Part shown: one piece after another, positions 1 through 7,602 of the stretch
How the letters are laid out: each line of letters starts with the position of its first letter
Position numbering within the stretch: position 1 is the stretch's first letter
Origin: an uncultured Collinsella sp.
GTDB taxonomy: Bacteria > Actinomycetota > Coriobacteriia > Coriobacteriales > Coriobacteriaceae
Assembly: GCA_900554985.1 (NCBI GenBank)
Contig: USJQ01000003.1
Coordinates: forward strand, 1 to 15,743
DNA length: 15,743 nt
Reading direction: 5' to 3'
Position numbers and translations under genes: made by a program
Notes under the pieces: generated by a model
Told to the model about the DNA's origin: nothing
Database searches by the model: none
Seen by the model: the letters and a program-made list of their open reading frames with translations, nothing else

Positions 1-96
1 GGTGCGCGCGAGTGCATAAAGGGGAATCGGGTGAGAATCCCGAGCAAGGCGGTTACTGTGTGCGGGCGCGCCCGCGAGTCAGATTACCTGCCCGTG
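1..96 (+). promoter_or_regulatory. Cobalamin (B12) riboswitch aptamer, 5' edge cut
   Basis: Conserved cobalamin-aptamer elements appear in order. The GGTGC box is at the first bases, the GGGGAATCGGGTGAGAATCC core follows at about 21-40, GCAAGGCGGTTACTGT at about 44-59, and the B12 box AGTCAGATTACCTGCC at about 78-93. Closing helix P1 is cut off on the 5' side by the window edge. Aptamers of this family bind adenosyl- or other cobalamins and usually switch off uptake or synthesis genes when B12 is plentiful. The only gene downstream is the large surface protein starting at 278, so that gene is the likely target. The promoter must lie upstream of the window. Confidence 0.93.
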
Positions 97-210
97 CTCT
101 TCTCGAAACCGAGGGCCTCTCTGTTTGCCGCTGGATTCCGGTCTACAAGGGGTGCTGCTGAGCGTACGTTTTGCTGCCGATAGGGTGGCTGACGTGCGCC
201 TTTGTGCTGC

Positions 211-270
211 CGGGGCATCGCCTGCCCCGCCTTCTTCGCCACGGCTCTATTGCAAGTTCGCGAAAGAAGG
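211..270 (+). promoter_or_regulatory. Possible riboswitch expression platform (hairpin plus SD-sequestering helix)
   Basis: A perfect 7-bp hairpin (211-217 with 223-229, loop TCGCC) is followed at once by CCTTCTTCG (230-238). That segment can pair with 261-270, which holds the first part of the Shine-Dalgarno region, through nine base pairs and one bulged A. The pairing would hide the ribosome site of the gene starting at 278, which suggests translational control. No run of T typical of an intrinsic terminator follows either helix. The pairings are seen in the sequence. Their role as the B12-off state is inference. Confidence 0.45.
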
Positions 271-277
271 AGAACGG

Positions 278-3200
278 GTGACGCGAAAAAACATTATGCT
301 CAAGCGCCTGGGAGCCGCTGCTTTCTCGGTGCTACTCGTCTGGTCGATGCCGGGTACGTCAGCATTTGCCGAGGGCATGGCAGAAATCGCTGTGCAGGCG
401 CAGGCCCAGGCCTCGCAGCAGGCGGATGCTGCCGAGAATGCCGACGAGACGAGTTTCACTGCGGACGAGCAGACGGGTGCTGAAGGCGCCGAGGCGTCGG
501 CGGACGAGGCAAGATCCGACGTTGCTCCGTCTGCCGATGAGGGGCTTGCCGCCATGCTGAGTGCGGACGGGCAGAACGCCGCCGCGGTGAACGTTGACGA
601 TGACGACGCCGATGTTCAGCAGGCGCGTGACGTGCGTGTCGCCAAGGCCGGCGAGACTGTGATGGTCTCTTCTGCCGATGAGCTGCCCACCATCATCGAG
701 GCCGGGGCTGTCGTGAAGCTCGCGGCGAATATCAGTCTTGGCGCCGACCAGCAGATCGAGACCGTGGCCGGCACGCTCGATGGCCAGGGCCACAGCATCG
801 TGCTTAACGGCAAGGCACTTGCGAAGAGCGTGACTGGCACGGTGCAGAATCTGGGCGTGTCGGGTTCGATGACGATTTCTGGCACCGACGGTCCTATCGC
901 CTCCACATGCTCGGGCACCGTGCAAATGTGCTGGTCGACGGCAAGCCCCTCTGACGGCAATTTGACTTTCGCTGACGCTGCCGGTCTCGTAGGCAAGCTC
1001 GATGGCGGATCGGTGCTCAACTCGTATTACGCCGGCAGTCTCAGCGGCATGCCCTTTGGCGGCTACGGCCTCGTTGCCTGGTATAAGTCTGGCACCGTGG
1101 CCAACAATCTATTCACTGCGGGCGATCAGGCGTGCGGCTACAAGGTTGATTCTTCCTTCGGCACCAAAATCTCGACCGACGAGCTCAAGAGCCAGGCTTC
1201 GGTCGACAAACTCAACACCGACGCCCCCGCCACCGGCTTTAGCTGGTCTGCACAGGGCGGCCTTCCCGTGCTGGTCTCGGGCAGCGCCGTGGTCGTCGTG
1301 AACAAGGATGCCCTCAAGGCCGCCATCGACGATGCCAGCGCCAAGGTCGAGGGCGACTACACGGCCGAGAGCTGGTCGAAGCTCGCTGAGGCCCTTGTGA
1401 GCGCTCAAGACGTCTACGCCAACGATGACGCCAAGCAGGCCGAGGTCAACGCCGCAACCAAGACGCTCACCGATGCCATTGCCGCGCTCGAGAAGCCCAA
1501 GCCCACCGAGCCCGTGGCTCAGCCGCAGAACGTAGTGCACCTGAGCTCGCAGAGCGACCTCGAAAACAAGTTCAAACCCGCCGACGCCGACGCCTACTAC
1601 GTTCTCGACAACGACATCACCATCGATGACAGCTGGTTCTTTGCCCCCATGGGCATGCTCGCGGGCACGCTCGACGGCCAGGGCCACACCATCACCTTCG
1701 TCAACGGTGGCGGCGTGAAGTCGCTCATGGACGGCGTTGCCTCCACGGGCGTGGTGCAGAACATCTCGTTTTCCGGTGAACTCAAGCAGGCGACGGACGG
1801 CAAGGCGTTCGGCCCCCTGGGCAACAAGGTTCAGGGTGCCGTGCTCAACTGCTCCACGAGTGTGACCGGCAAGGGCGTTGCGGGCTTTGCGCGTACGCTC
1901 GACGGCGGCATCGTGTCCAACTGCGTGTCGACCTCCGAGGGTACAGCGGGCGCGCTGTTCGCGACCTATAGCGCGGGCCAGCTCGTCAACACCTACTGGG
2001 GCGCATTCCTCACCAACAAGATGGACGCTCCCGCCTCGGCGCTCGTCAACTCCTATGCCGTCGACCCCGCCGACATGGCCACCGATGCCTTCGCCGATCT
2101 TATCAACGCCAACTGCGGCGCCAACGGCATCAGCTGGGGTATCGATAAAAAAGGCACGCCGGTCTTTGGCTCGGGCAACAGCTACCAGGCGCCCGAGGAC
2201 ACCACGCCCGACGACGCCTACACCGTGAGCTTCACGGCCAACGACGGCACCAGCCAGACGGTTGCCGGCCATATGCTCGAGGTTTCGCCGGACGCTGTGA
2301 ACGCCTCTCGCAAACTTGGCGTCTTTGCACTTAAGGGCGTCCCGGCCACGAGCACCATCACCTGGGGCACCGATGACGCCAACCGCGGCAACATCGGCAT
2401 CAACGAGTCCACGGGAGAGCTCTATGTCTACGACAACGCTACCGGCACGGTGACCGCCACCGAGCACAAGGCCGATGGCTCCGAGCAGACCGTGGCTACC
2501 ATCAAGATCAAGGCCAAGGCCAAACAGTTCGACGACTTTGAGCTGTGGTATCGTGCCTCCGACGGCACCGTGAGCAACGTGACCGATGGTGCGGCTACCG
2601 TCCAAGGCTCCGAGGTGCGCAACCTCGAGATTCGCGTGCATTACGTCGACGCCGATAAGGGCGAGTACGTGCCCGTTTCGTTCAGCCGCTTCCACTTTGC
2701 CTCGAGCGATCCTACGACCATCTACAGCAACGACTACTCGGCCTGCTTTTATTTCAAGCATGCCGGCAGTGCCACGATTACCGTTACTCCGCGCGACGCC
2801 GCATCTGCGGGCGCCGGCTCCAAGAGCGTGACGCTGACGTCCGAAGCCGTGGCCGCCACGTCCATCTCGATGGGCTATAACGAGGACGGCGCCACCGTCT
2901 ACCTGCAGGGCCGCAGCCCACTCTCCGAGCGCGGCGCGTTTTTGACCGATCACGCACGCCCGGTGGTGGCGCCCGACAACGCCACCAACCGCGACAACTT
3001 TACCGTGACGAGCAGCGATCCTGCCGTGGCGGCCTACACCACCGCGGGCGAGATCGGCTACACGGCGTACAAGGCTGGCACCACCACGTTTACCGCGACG
3101 CTGCCCGACACGGACGCCGATGGCAAGGTCATCAGCGCGTCGTGCGACGTGACTTATGCTTACCAAAATCCGCTTGCGAGCGTGACGGCCGGCACGGACA

Positions 3201-4831
3201 GCCTCTACCTCAAGGCCGGCTCGGCGCAAAAGCTCGACCTGGCCTTTACCGGCAAGAACGACGCGGACGGCTGGAGCGTGACCGAACCCGGCCTCACCTG
3301 GACGTTCAAGACACTCGACGGCAAGGACGCCTCGGGTATCGTGGGCATCGACCGCAACGAGAAGGGTGCCTGGAAGCACGTTGACGGCGCTCCCGATGAC
3401 GGCCTGTACGTGGCCTCGAGTGACTACACGGTGACGGCGCTTTCGGCCGGCACGGTGATCGCGACGGGTACGCCGGTAGACGCGACCGCCGGCGCCGAGC
3501 CCGTGACGCTTACCATCACCGTGGCCGGCGTGGCCGCGAGCCCCGCTACGAGTGAGTCCGCCTCGGCGGGCATCGATGCTGCTGCTGCGTTCATCGACGC
3601 ACACCGCAGCTCTGACGCCTTCCAGTACGGCGACGAGTGGGAGATTTACGACTTTGCCAAGGCGGGCCGCACGATCGATTCCGGGCTGCTCGACAATTAC
3701 CATGCCTCGCTGGCCGAGCACAAGGCCGAGTGGGGGAGCGCGACCTGCGCTCTGACCGAGACCGAGCGCGTGGCGCTGGCTATCTCCGCCATCGGCGAGG
3801 ACATCACCGACTATGACGGCGTCAACCTGGTCGAGCTCATTTGCAGTCGCACCGATATGATGCGCGCCAACGAGAAAATCTTCGCGCTGATGGCGCTCAA
3901 TGCGAGCGGCTCGGATGCACCCGCCGGTTCCGCCTGGACGCGCGCGAGCCTCGTGGACGCCGTCTGTGAGCTCCTCGGTAGCGGCGACGCTGTGGAAGGT
4001 ACGCGGCTGGGCGACGTGGACCTGACGGCCATGGCGATCCAGACCGTGGCGCCCTATGCGGGCGACACCAAGGTCGATGCCGCCATCGAGAACGGCCTCT
4101 CCTACCTCAAGGGCAAGATGAGCGCGGGTACCTGTGACTTCGGCTCTGCCGAGGCCAATGCCCAGACGATCCTCGCGCTGCTTTCGCTCGACCGAGACCC
4201 GGCCAACCCCGTCAACGGGTTTGCAAATGCTGTGACCAACGTGGTCTGCGCGCTGGACCTGTACCGCGTGGACGGAGGCAACGGCTATGCGCACAGCAAG
4301 GGCGGCGCGGCCAACGCCATGGCGACCGAGCAGGCGCTCCGCGCGCTCACGACGTATCGTGTCTCCTCGGGAGAGACGATTGCCTGGAAGACGGCCGTGA
4401 CGGCGGGCAAGGGCTCGAGCAGCAAGGACCCGCAGAAGCCCACGGTGGCGCCGGGCGTCCTGACGCCGGGTGCCGGGTCGGACGGCGGTGCCGGCAACGG
4501 GACCGGCGGTTTTGCGGGCGTAATGGCTCCTGTGGCCGCCAAGATGGCCGGTGCTTCCTCGCGCGAGGGCGCCAAGGCAGCTGGCGATTCCAAGGACGAG
4601 GCTGAATCCGGCAAGAAGGATTTGACGGAGTCTTCCGTCGCCGGTAAGACAGACAAGAGCGGCAAAAAGTCGGGCACGTCCGGCAAGACCGCCGCGTTGA
4701 GCGCCGGCGCCGCCAACAAGGCTGCGGACGCGGGTCCAAACGGCTTTGCTATCGCTGGCGTTGCCGTGGGCATCGTCGGTATCGGGGCCGTCGGCGGCTG
4801 GTTTGTCTACACCAAACGCCGCGCGGCGTAG
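278..4831 (+). CDS. Riboswitch-controlled modular surface protein with transcobalamin-like alpha-alpha toroid
   Basis: This is a secreted protein of 1517 residues. The GTG start at 278 is chosen because AGGAG at 268-272 lies 5 nt upstream and a signal peptide follows at once (basic stretch with KR at 9-10, hydrophobic 11-24, likely cleavage after AFA at residue 31). A longer open frame back to 125 runs through the leader and is not likely translated. The mature protein has an Ala/Asp/Glu-rich segment and two beta-helix-like modules, each with a TLDGQGH(S/T)I motif near residues 166 and 464. A FIVAR-like helical module lies between them (about 342-406). Ig-like repeats with BIg2-style 'AGTTTFTA' strands cover about 648-1090. 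An all-alpha domain spans about 1098-1361, then a Gly/Ser/Lys-rich linker, one membrane segment (about 1489-1511) and a basic KRRAA tail. The alpha domain has 'GSAEANAQTILAL' and 'NAMATEQALRAL' motifs, as in terpenoid-cyclase-like toroids related to intrinsic factor and transcobalamin. No LPxTG is seen and no C-terminal DUF4430 domain is evident. The cobalamin riboswitch upstream supports a role in B12 capture. The ligand is inferred. Confidence 0.85.
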   Translation: MTRKNIMLKRLGAAAFSVLLVWSMPGTSAFAEGMAEIAVQAQAQASQQADAAENADETSFTADEQTGAEGAEASADEARSDVAPSADEGLAAMLSADGQNAAAVNVDDDDADVQQARDVRVAKAGETVMVSSADELPTIIEAGAVVKLAANISLGADQQIETVAGTLDGQGHSIVLNGKALAKSVTGTVQNLGVSGSMTISGTDGPIASTCSGTVQMCWSTASPSDGNLTFADAAGLVGKLDGGSVLNSYYAGSLSGMPFGGYGLVAWYKSGTVANNLFTAGDQACGYKVDSSFGTKISTDELKSQASVDKLNTDAPATGFSWSAQGGLPVLVSGSAVVVVNKDALKAAIDDASAKVEGDYTAESWSKLAEALVSAQDVYANDDAKQAEVNAATKTLTDAIAALEKPKPTEPVAQPQNVVHLSSQSDLENKFKPADADAYYVLDNDITIDDSWFFAPMGMLAGTLDGQGHTITFVNGGGVKSLMDGVASTGVVQNISFSGELKQATDGKAFGPLGNKVQGAVLNCSTSVTGKGVAGFARTLDGGIVSNCVSTSEGTAGALFATYSAGQLVNTYWGAFLTNKMDAPASALVNSYAVDPADMATDAFADLINANCGANGISWGIDKKGTPVFGSGNSYQAPEDTTPDDAYTVSFTANDGTSQTVAGHMLEVSPDAVNASRKLGVFALKGVPATSTITWGTDDANRGNIGINESTGELYVYDNATGTVTATEHKADGSEQTVATIKIKAKAKQFDDFELWYRASDGTVSNVTDGAATVQGSEVRNLEIRVHYVDADKGEYVPVSFSRFHFASSDPTTIYSNDYSACFYFKHAGSATITVTPRDAASAGAGSKSVTLTSEAVAATSISMGYNEDGATVYLQGRSPLSERGAFLTDHARPVVAPDNATNRDNFTVTSSDPAVAAYTTAGEIGYTAYKAGTTTFTATLPDTDADGKVISASCDVTYAYQNPLASVTAGTDSLYLKAGSAQKLDLAFTGKNDADGWSVTEPGLTWTFKTLDGKDASGIVGIDRNEKGAWKHVDGAPDDGLYVASSDYTVTALSAGTVIATGTPVDATAGAEPVTLTITVAGVAASPATSESASAGIDAAAAFIDAHRSSDAFQYGDEWEIYDFAKAGRTIDSGLLDNYHASLAEHKAEWGSATCALTETERVALAISAIGEDITDYDGVNLVELICSRTDMMRANEKIFALMALNASGSDAPAGSAWTRASLVDAVCELLGSGDAVEGTRLGDVDLTAMAIQTVAPYAGDTKVDAAIENGLSYLKGKMSAGTCDFGSAEANAQTILALLSLDRDPANPVNGFANAVTNVVCALDLYRVDGGNGYAHSKGGAANAMATEQALRALTTYRVSSGETIAWKTAVTAGKGSSSKDPQKPTVAPGVLTPGAGSDGGAGNGTGGFAGVMAPVAAKMAGASSREGAKAAGDSKDEAESGKKDLTESSVAGKTDKSGKKSGTSGKTAALSAGAANKAADAGPNGFAIAGVAVGIVGIGAVGGWFVYTKRRAA

Positions 4832-4882
4832 CGAGCCTCTGCCTACCAGGTAAATACTGCAAGGAGTATGGTCTTGCAAAGC

Positions 4883-4923
4883 GAAGGGCCCTCCTGCCGA
4901 TCAGCTCGGCAGGAGGGCCCTTC
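4883..4923. terminator. Strong hairpin terminator between convergent genes
   Basis: A perfect 18-bp stem (4883-4900 with 4906-4923) closes a 5-nt loop, TCAGC. It lies 51 nt after the stop of the surface-protein gene and 90 nt beyond the stop of hypE, which comes from the other side. The T-tract is weak on both strands, but stem length and position suit a shared bidirectional terminator. Confidence 0.85.
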
Positions 4924-5012
4924 CATCTCCTCGCAGTTTGAGTGGGCCAACGTCCCAGTGAAAATGGGCGGGCCGATTGTGGCCGGATGCTGAGCAGCTT
5001 GCAGAGCAGCCG

Positions 5013-6047
5013 CTAGCAAATCCTCGGCAGCTGCTCTCCTACGAGCATGTCGAGGATACGGGTCGAGCCCCAGCCGGTGCGTACGCGCACGGCGGGACGG
5101 GCGCCCTCGGCAAGCGGCAGCACGCGGCCGATGATGGCGGCGTTCTCTCCGTAGCGGGCGGCGCGCATGGCCGCCAGCGCGGCATCGGCTTGCTCGGCCG
5201 GCACAACGGCAACCATCTTGCCCTCGTTTGCCACTTGCAGCACATCGTAGCCGAGCATTTCGCAGGCGGCCTGCACGTCGGGGCGCACGGGCACGGCATC
5301 CTCGTCGACCTCCATGGCAACACCGCTGGCCTGGGCAAACTCATTGAGCGTGGATGCCAGGCCGCCGCGTGTGGGGTCGCGGAAGCAACGCGTGCCGGGC
5401 GCTGCGGCCAACACGTCGGCGATCAGATGGTTGAGCGGCGCGGCGTCGCTTTCGATCGTGCTCGAAAACGCCAGACCTTCGCGCTGGCTCATGATAGCGA
5501 TGCCGTGGTCGCCCAATGTGCCCGATACCAGGATGACATCGCCGGGTTGGCAGTTGGCGCCGGAGAGCGTCACACCTGCGGGCATCTCGCCCACGCCGGC
5601 GGTATTGATGTAGACGCCGTCGGCTCCGCCACGCTCGACCACCTTGGTGTCGCCGGTGATGATCGCCACGCCCGCCTCACGCGCCGTTTCGGCCATCGTC
5701 TGCACGATCTGGCGGAGCTTCTCCATGGGATAGCCCTCTTCGAGGATAAAGCCGCACGACAGGTAGCGCACGTTGGCGCCCGAGGTCGCGACGTCGTTGA
5801 CGGTTCCGCATATGGCAAGGCGGCCGATGTTGCCGCCGGGGAAGAACTGCGGCGAGACGACAAAGCTGTCGGTCGACATGGCGATGCGCCCGCTCGCGGG
5901 CAGCGCGGCGACGCCGGCATCGTTGCCCTCGAGCAGCTCGGGCGACCCAAAGGCATCCAGAAAGACCTCATCGATGATTCGTTTCATCATCTGCCCGCCC
6001 GAGCCGTGGCCCAGCAGGACAGTGCTATCGGTGGCACTATGGGACAT
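5013..6047 (-). CDS. hypE: Hydrogenase maturation protein HypE
   Basis: HypE takes the carbamoyl group made by HypF on its C-terminal cysteine and dehydrates it with ATP to a thiocyanate, the source of the CN ligands of the [NiFe]-hydrogenase iron. The protein has 344 residues, usual for the family. It shows the N-terminal 'LGHGSGGQMM' loop, the ATP-site segments 'EGNDAGVAAL' and 'GGNIGRLAICGTVNDVATSGA' (PurM/AIR-synthase fold), 'TGDTKVVERG', and the diagnostic C-terminal PRIC with the acceptor Cys last. The ATG at 6047 is preferred because GGAG lies 8 nt upstream. A TTG two codons earlier would have only 2 nt of spacing. It is the last gene of the hyp operon, 48 nt after hypD. Confidence 0.97.
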   Translation of the reverse strand: MSHSATDSTVLLGHGSGGQMMKRIIDEVFLDAFGSPELLEGNDAGVAALPASGRIAMSTDSFVVSPQFFPGGNIGRLAICGTVNDVATSGANVRYLSCGFILEEGYPMEKLRQIVQTMAETAREAGVAIITGDTKVVERGGADGVYINTAGVGEMPAGVTLSGANCQPGDVILVSGTLGDHGIAIMSQREGLAFSSTIESDAAPLNHLIADVLAAAPGTRCFRDPTRGGLASTLNEFAQASGVAMEVDEDAVPVRPDVQAACEMLGYDVLQVANEGKMVAVVPAEQADAALAAMRAARYGENAAIIGRVLPLAEGARPAVRVRTGWGSTRILDMLVGEQLPRIC

Positions 6048-6095
6048 ATCCAAAACTCCAATCGTGGGTGGTGCCGGCGTGCGGGTGCGTTCGGG

Positions 6096-7208
6096 CTAGT
6101 CGCGATAACGGTAGTGTGCTGCGCAGCTGCCCTCGGAGCTCACCATGCACGGGCCGACGGGATGCTCGGGTGTACAAGCGTGGCCGAACAGAGGGCAGTC
6201 GCTCGGCGTAATGGCTCCGCGCAACACGTCGCCGCAGCGGCACCCACGTGGCTCGACCGTCGGCTCGATGGGCACGTCAAAGCGCATGCTGGCATCAAAG
6301 TGCGAAAACTCGGGACGAATGACGAGGCCCGAGCCGGCAATCGGCCCCAGCCCGCGCCACGTGGTGTCGCGCGGCTCAAATACCTGCTCGACCAGCTGGC
6401 GCGCCACGGGATTGCCGTCTGCATTGACGCCACGGCGGTAGGCGTTGTCGATTGCGGGCCTGTGCTCGACAATCATCTGGACCAGCATGCAGATGCCCTG
6501 CAAGATATCGACCGGCTCAAACCCGGTGACTACGCCGGGGGTCTCGAACTCATCGACCAAAAACCCAAAGGGTGCCAGGCCTGTGATGGTAGCGACGTGA
6601 CCAGGCAGGATAAAGCCGTCGATGGTCGTCTCGGGGTCGTTGGAGATCGCACGCAGAGCCGGCGGCGTGGTCTTGTGAGCACAGTAGACCGAGAAGTTCT
6701 GGAGCCCGCGCGCGTCAGCCTCCAGGATAGCGGCGGCGATGGTGGGCGTCGTAGTCTCAAAGCCCACGCCCATAAAAATGACCGGACGATCGGGGTTTTG
6801 CTCGGCAATGTCGAGTGCGTCGAGCGGGGAGTAGACGATACGGATGTCGCGCCCTGCCGCCTTTTGTGCAGCGAGCGAGGTGGACGATCCGGGCACGCGC
6901 ATCATGTCGCCAAAGGTGGTGATGATGGCGCCGTCTATGTTGGCGAGCGCGATTGCGTGGTCGATGTCGCGGTTGGCGGTAACGCAGACGGGGCAGCCCG
7001 GGCCGCTCAGCAGCTTGAGCCCGGCCGGCATAATGGAACGAAAGCCATAGCGGCCGATGTTCACGGTGTGCGTGCCGCAGACTTCCATAAGGTTGATGCT
7101 GCGGTTGCCGACAAGCTCATGAATACGATCGATGAGCTCGCGAGCCAGCTTGGGGTCGCGAAATGCCGAAAAGTCGATACCGGAGCGAACCGGCTGCGCC
7201 GCCGCCAC
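6096..7208 (-). CDS. hypD: Hydrogenase maturation protein HypD
   Basis: HypD is the iron-sulfur scaffold on which, together with HypC, the Fe(CN)2CO unit is assembled and reduced. At 370 residues the length is normal. Family motifs are all present: CGTHT (44-48), GPGCPVC (69-75), GFETTTP, and 'PGHVATITG'. A C-terminal cysteine set (C323, C325, C338, C345, C354, C362) should hold the [4Fe-4S] cluster. The start is GTG, and its first base overlaps the last base of the hypC stop codon (TAGTG on the minus strand), so translation is probably coupled to hypC and the two partners are made together. Confidence 0.97.
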   Translation of the reverse strand: MAAAQPVRSGIDFSAFRDPKLARELIDRIHELVGNRSINLMEVCGTHTVNIGRYGFRSIMPAGLKLLSGPGCPVCVTANRDIDHAIALANIDGAIITTFGDMMRVPGSSTSLAAQKAAGRDIRIVYSPLDALDIAEQNPDRPVIFMGVGFETTTPTIAAAILEADARGLQNFSVYCAHKTTPPALRAISNDPETTIDGFILPGHVATITGLAPFGFLVDEFETPGVVTGFEPVDILQGICMLVQMIVEHRPAIDNAYRRGVNADGNPVARQLVEQVFEPRDTTWRGLGPIAGSGLVIRPEFSHFDASMRFDVPIEPTVEPRGCRCGDVLRGAITPSDCPLFGHACTPEHPVGPCMVSSEGSCAAHYRYRD

Positions 7209-7468
7209 TAGTATGCCTCGGCCGGGTTGGTGGCGAGCTGGTCCTCTTCGGCCAGCTCGGTCATGGTATTGACGAGCTCGAGTGTCTCTTGGGCTTCCTG
7301 CTCGTCAACAATCTGAATGCCAAAGCCGGCGTGCACGAGAATATAGTCGCCTACCCGTGCCGTCGGCACGAGGCGCAACGAAACGGGGCGCTCGATGCCC
7401 ATCATGTCGACGGTCGCCTTAAGGTCGTCGTCGCGTTTGACCACTTTACCGGGAACGGCAAGGCACAT
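7208..7468 (-). CDS. hypC: Hydrogenase assembly chaperone HypC/HupF
   Basis: This small chaperone (86 residues) binds HypD and carries the iron unit to the hydrogenase large subunit. The N-terminus MCLAVPGK is the family signature. Cys2, exposed after removal of Met1, is the residue that contacts iron and partner proteins. The middle 'VDMMGIERPVSL' and 'VGDYILVHAGFGIQ' segments are also typical of the OB-fold core. An AAGGGGAA ribosome site precedes the ATG. It lies 134 nt downstream of hypF, the widest gap in the operon, and overlaps hypD by one base. The C-terminal tail is acidic, as in many HypC proteins. Confidence 0.97.
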   Translation of the reverse strand: MCLAVPGKVVKRDDDLKATVDMMGIERPVSLRLVPTARVGDYILVHAGFGIQIVDEQEAQETLELVNTMTELAEEDQLATNPAEAY

Positions 7469-7510
7469 AATGTTCCCCTTTTATACGTTTTGCGCTGGAT
7501 AGGCGCCTAA

Positions 7511-7562
7511 TTACCCATCAGATGATGGTAACGCTCGCGGGAGTCACGAGCAAACGCGTTAC
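7511..7562 (-). promoter_or_regulatory. Two overlapping inverted repeats in the hypF-hypC gap
   Basis: TTACCCATCA (7511-7520) and TGATGGTAA (7523-7531) form a 9-bp hairpin with one bulged C. GTAACGC (7528-7534) and GCGTTAC (7556-7562) form a second. The two share bases 7528-7531, so they could exclude each other in the transcript. They could form an mRNA processing or attenuation site or a protein-binding site. No T-tract marks a simple terminator. The dyads are visible. The function is unknown. Confidence 0.4.
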
Positions 7563-7602
7563 ACCTGTGAGACGGCTGGGCACAGTGGCGTGTGAGGGCG
7601 AG

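Noticed and set aside
125..277. N-terminal extension of the surface protein from a TTG at 125
   Set aside because: It would place about 50 residues before the signal peptide and translate the riboswitch leader. The GTG at 278 has a good ribosome site and starts right at the signal peptide.
1109..4879. A 1256-codon open frame on the minus strand opposite the surface protein
   Set aside because: It mirrors the plus-strand gene, whose high-GC codon bias removes stops from the antisense frame. The translation is rich in R, G, A, H and V with no domain, and the plus strand has a signal peptide, modules and a riboswitch.
4883..4923. The long palindrome as an attachment site or mobile-element end
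   Set aside because: It lies exactly between two convergent genes and has the stem-loop shape of a terminator. No integrase or duplicated flank is seen.
4977..7211. A 744-codon plus-strand open frame across hypD and hypE
   Set aside because: It lies antisense to two genes with full family motifs and crosses their boundary. It is a codon-bias shadow.
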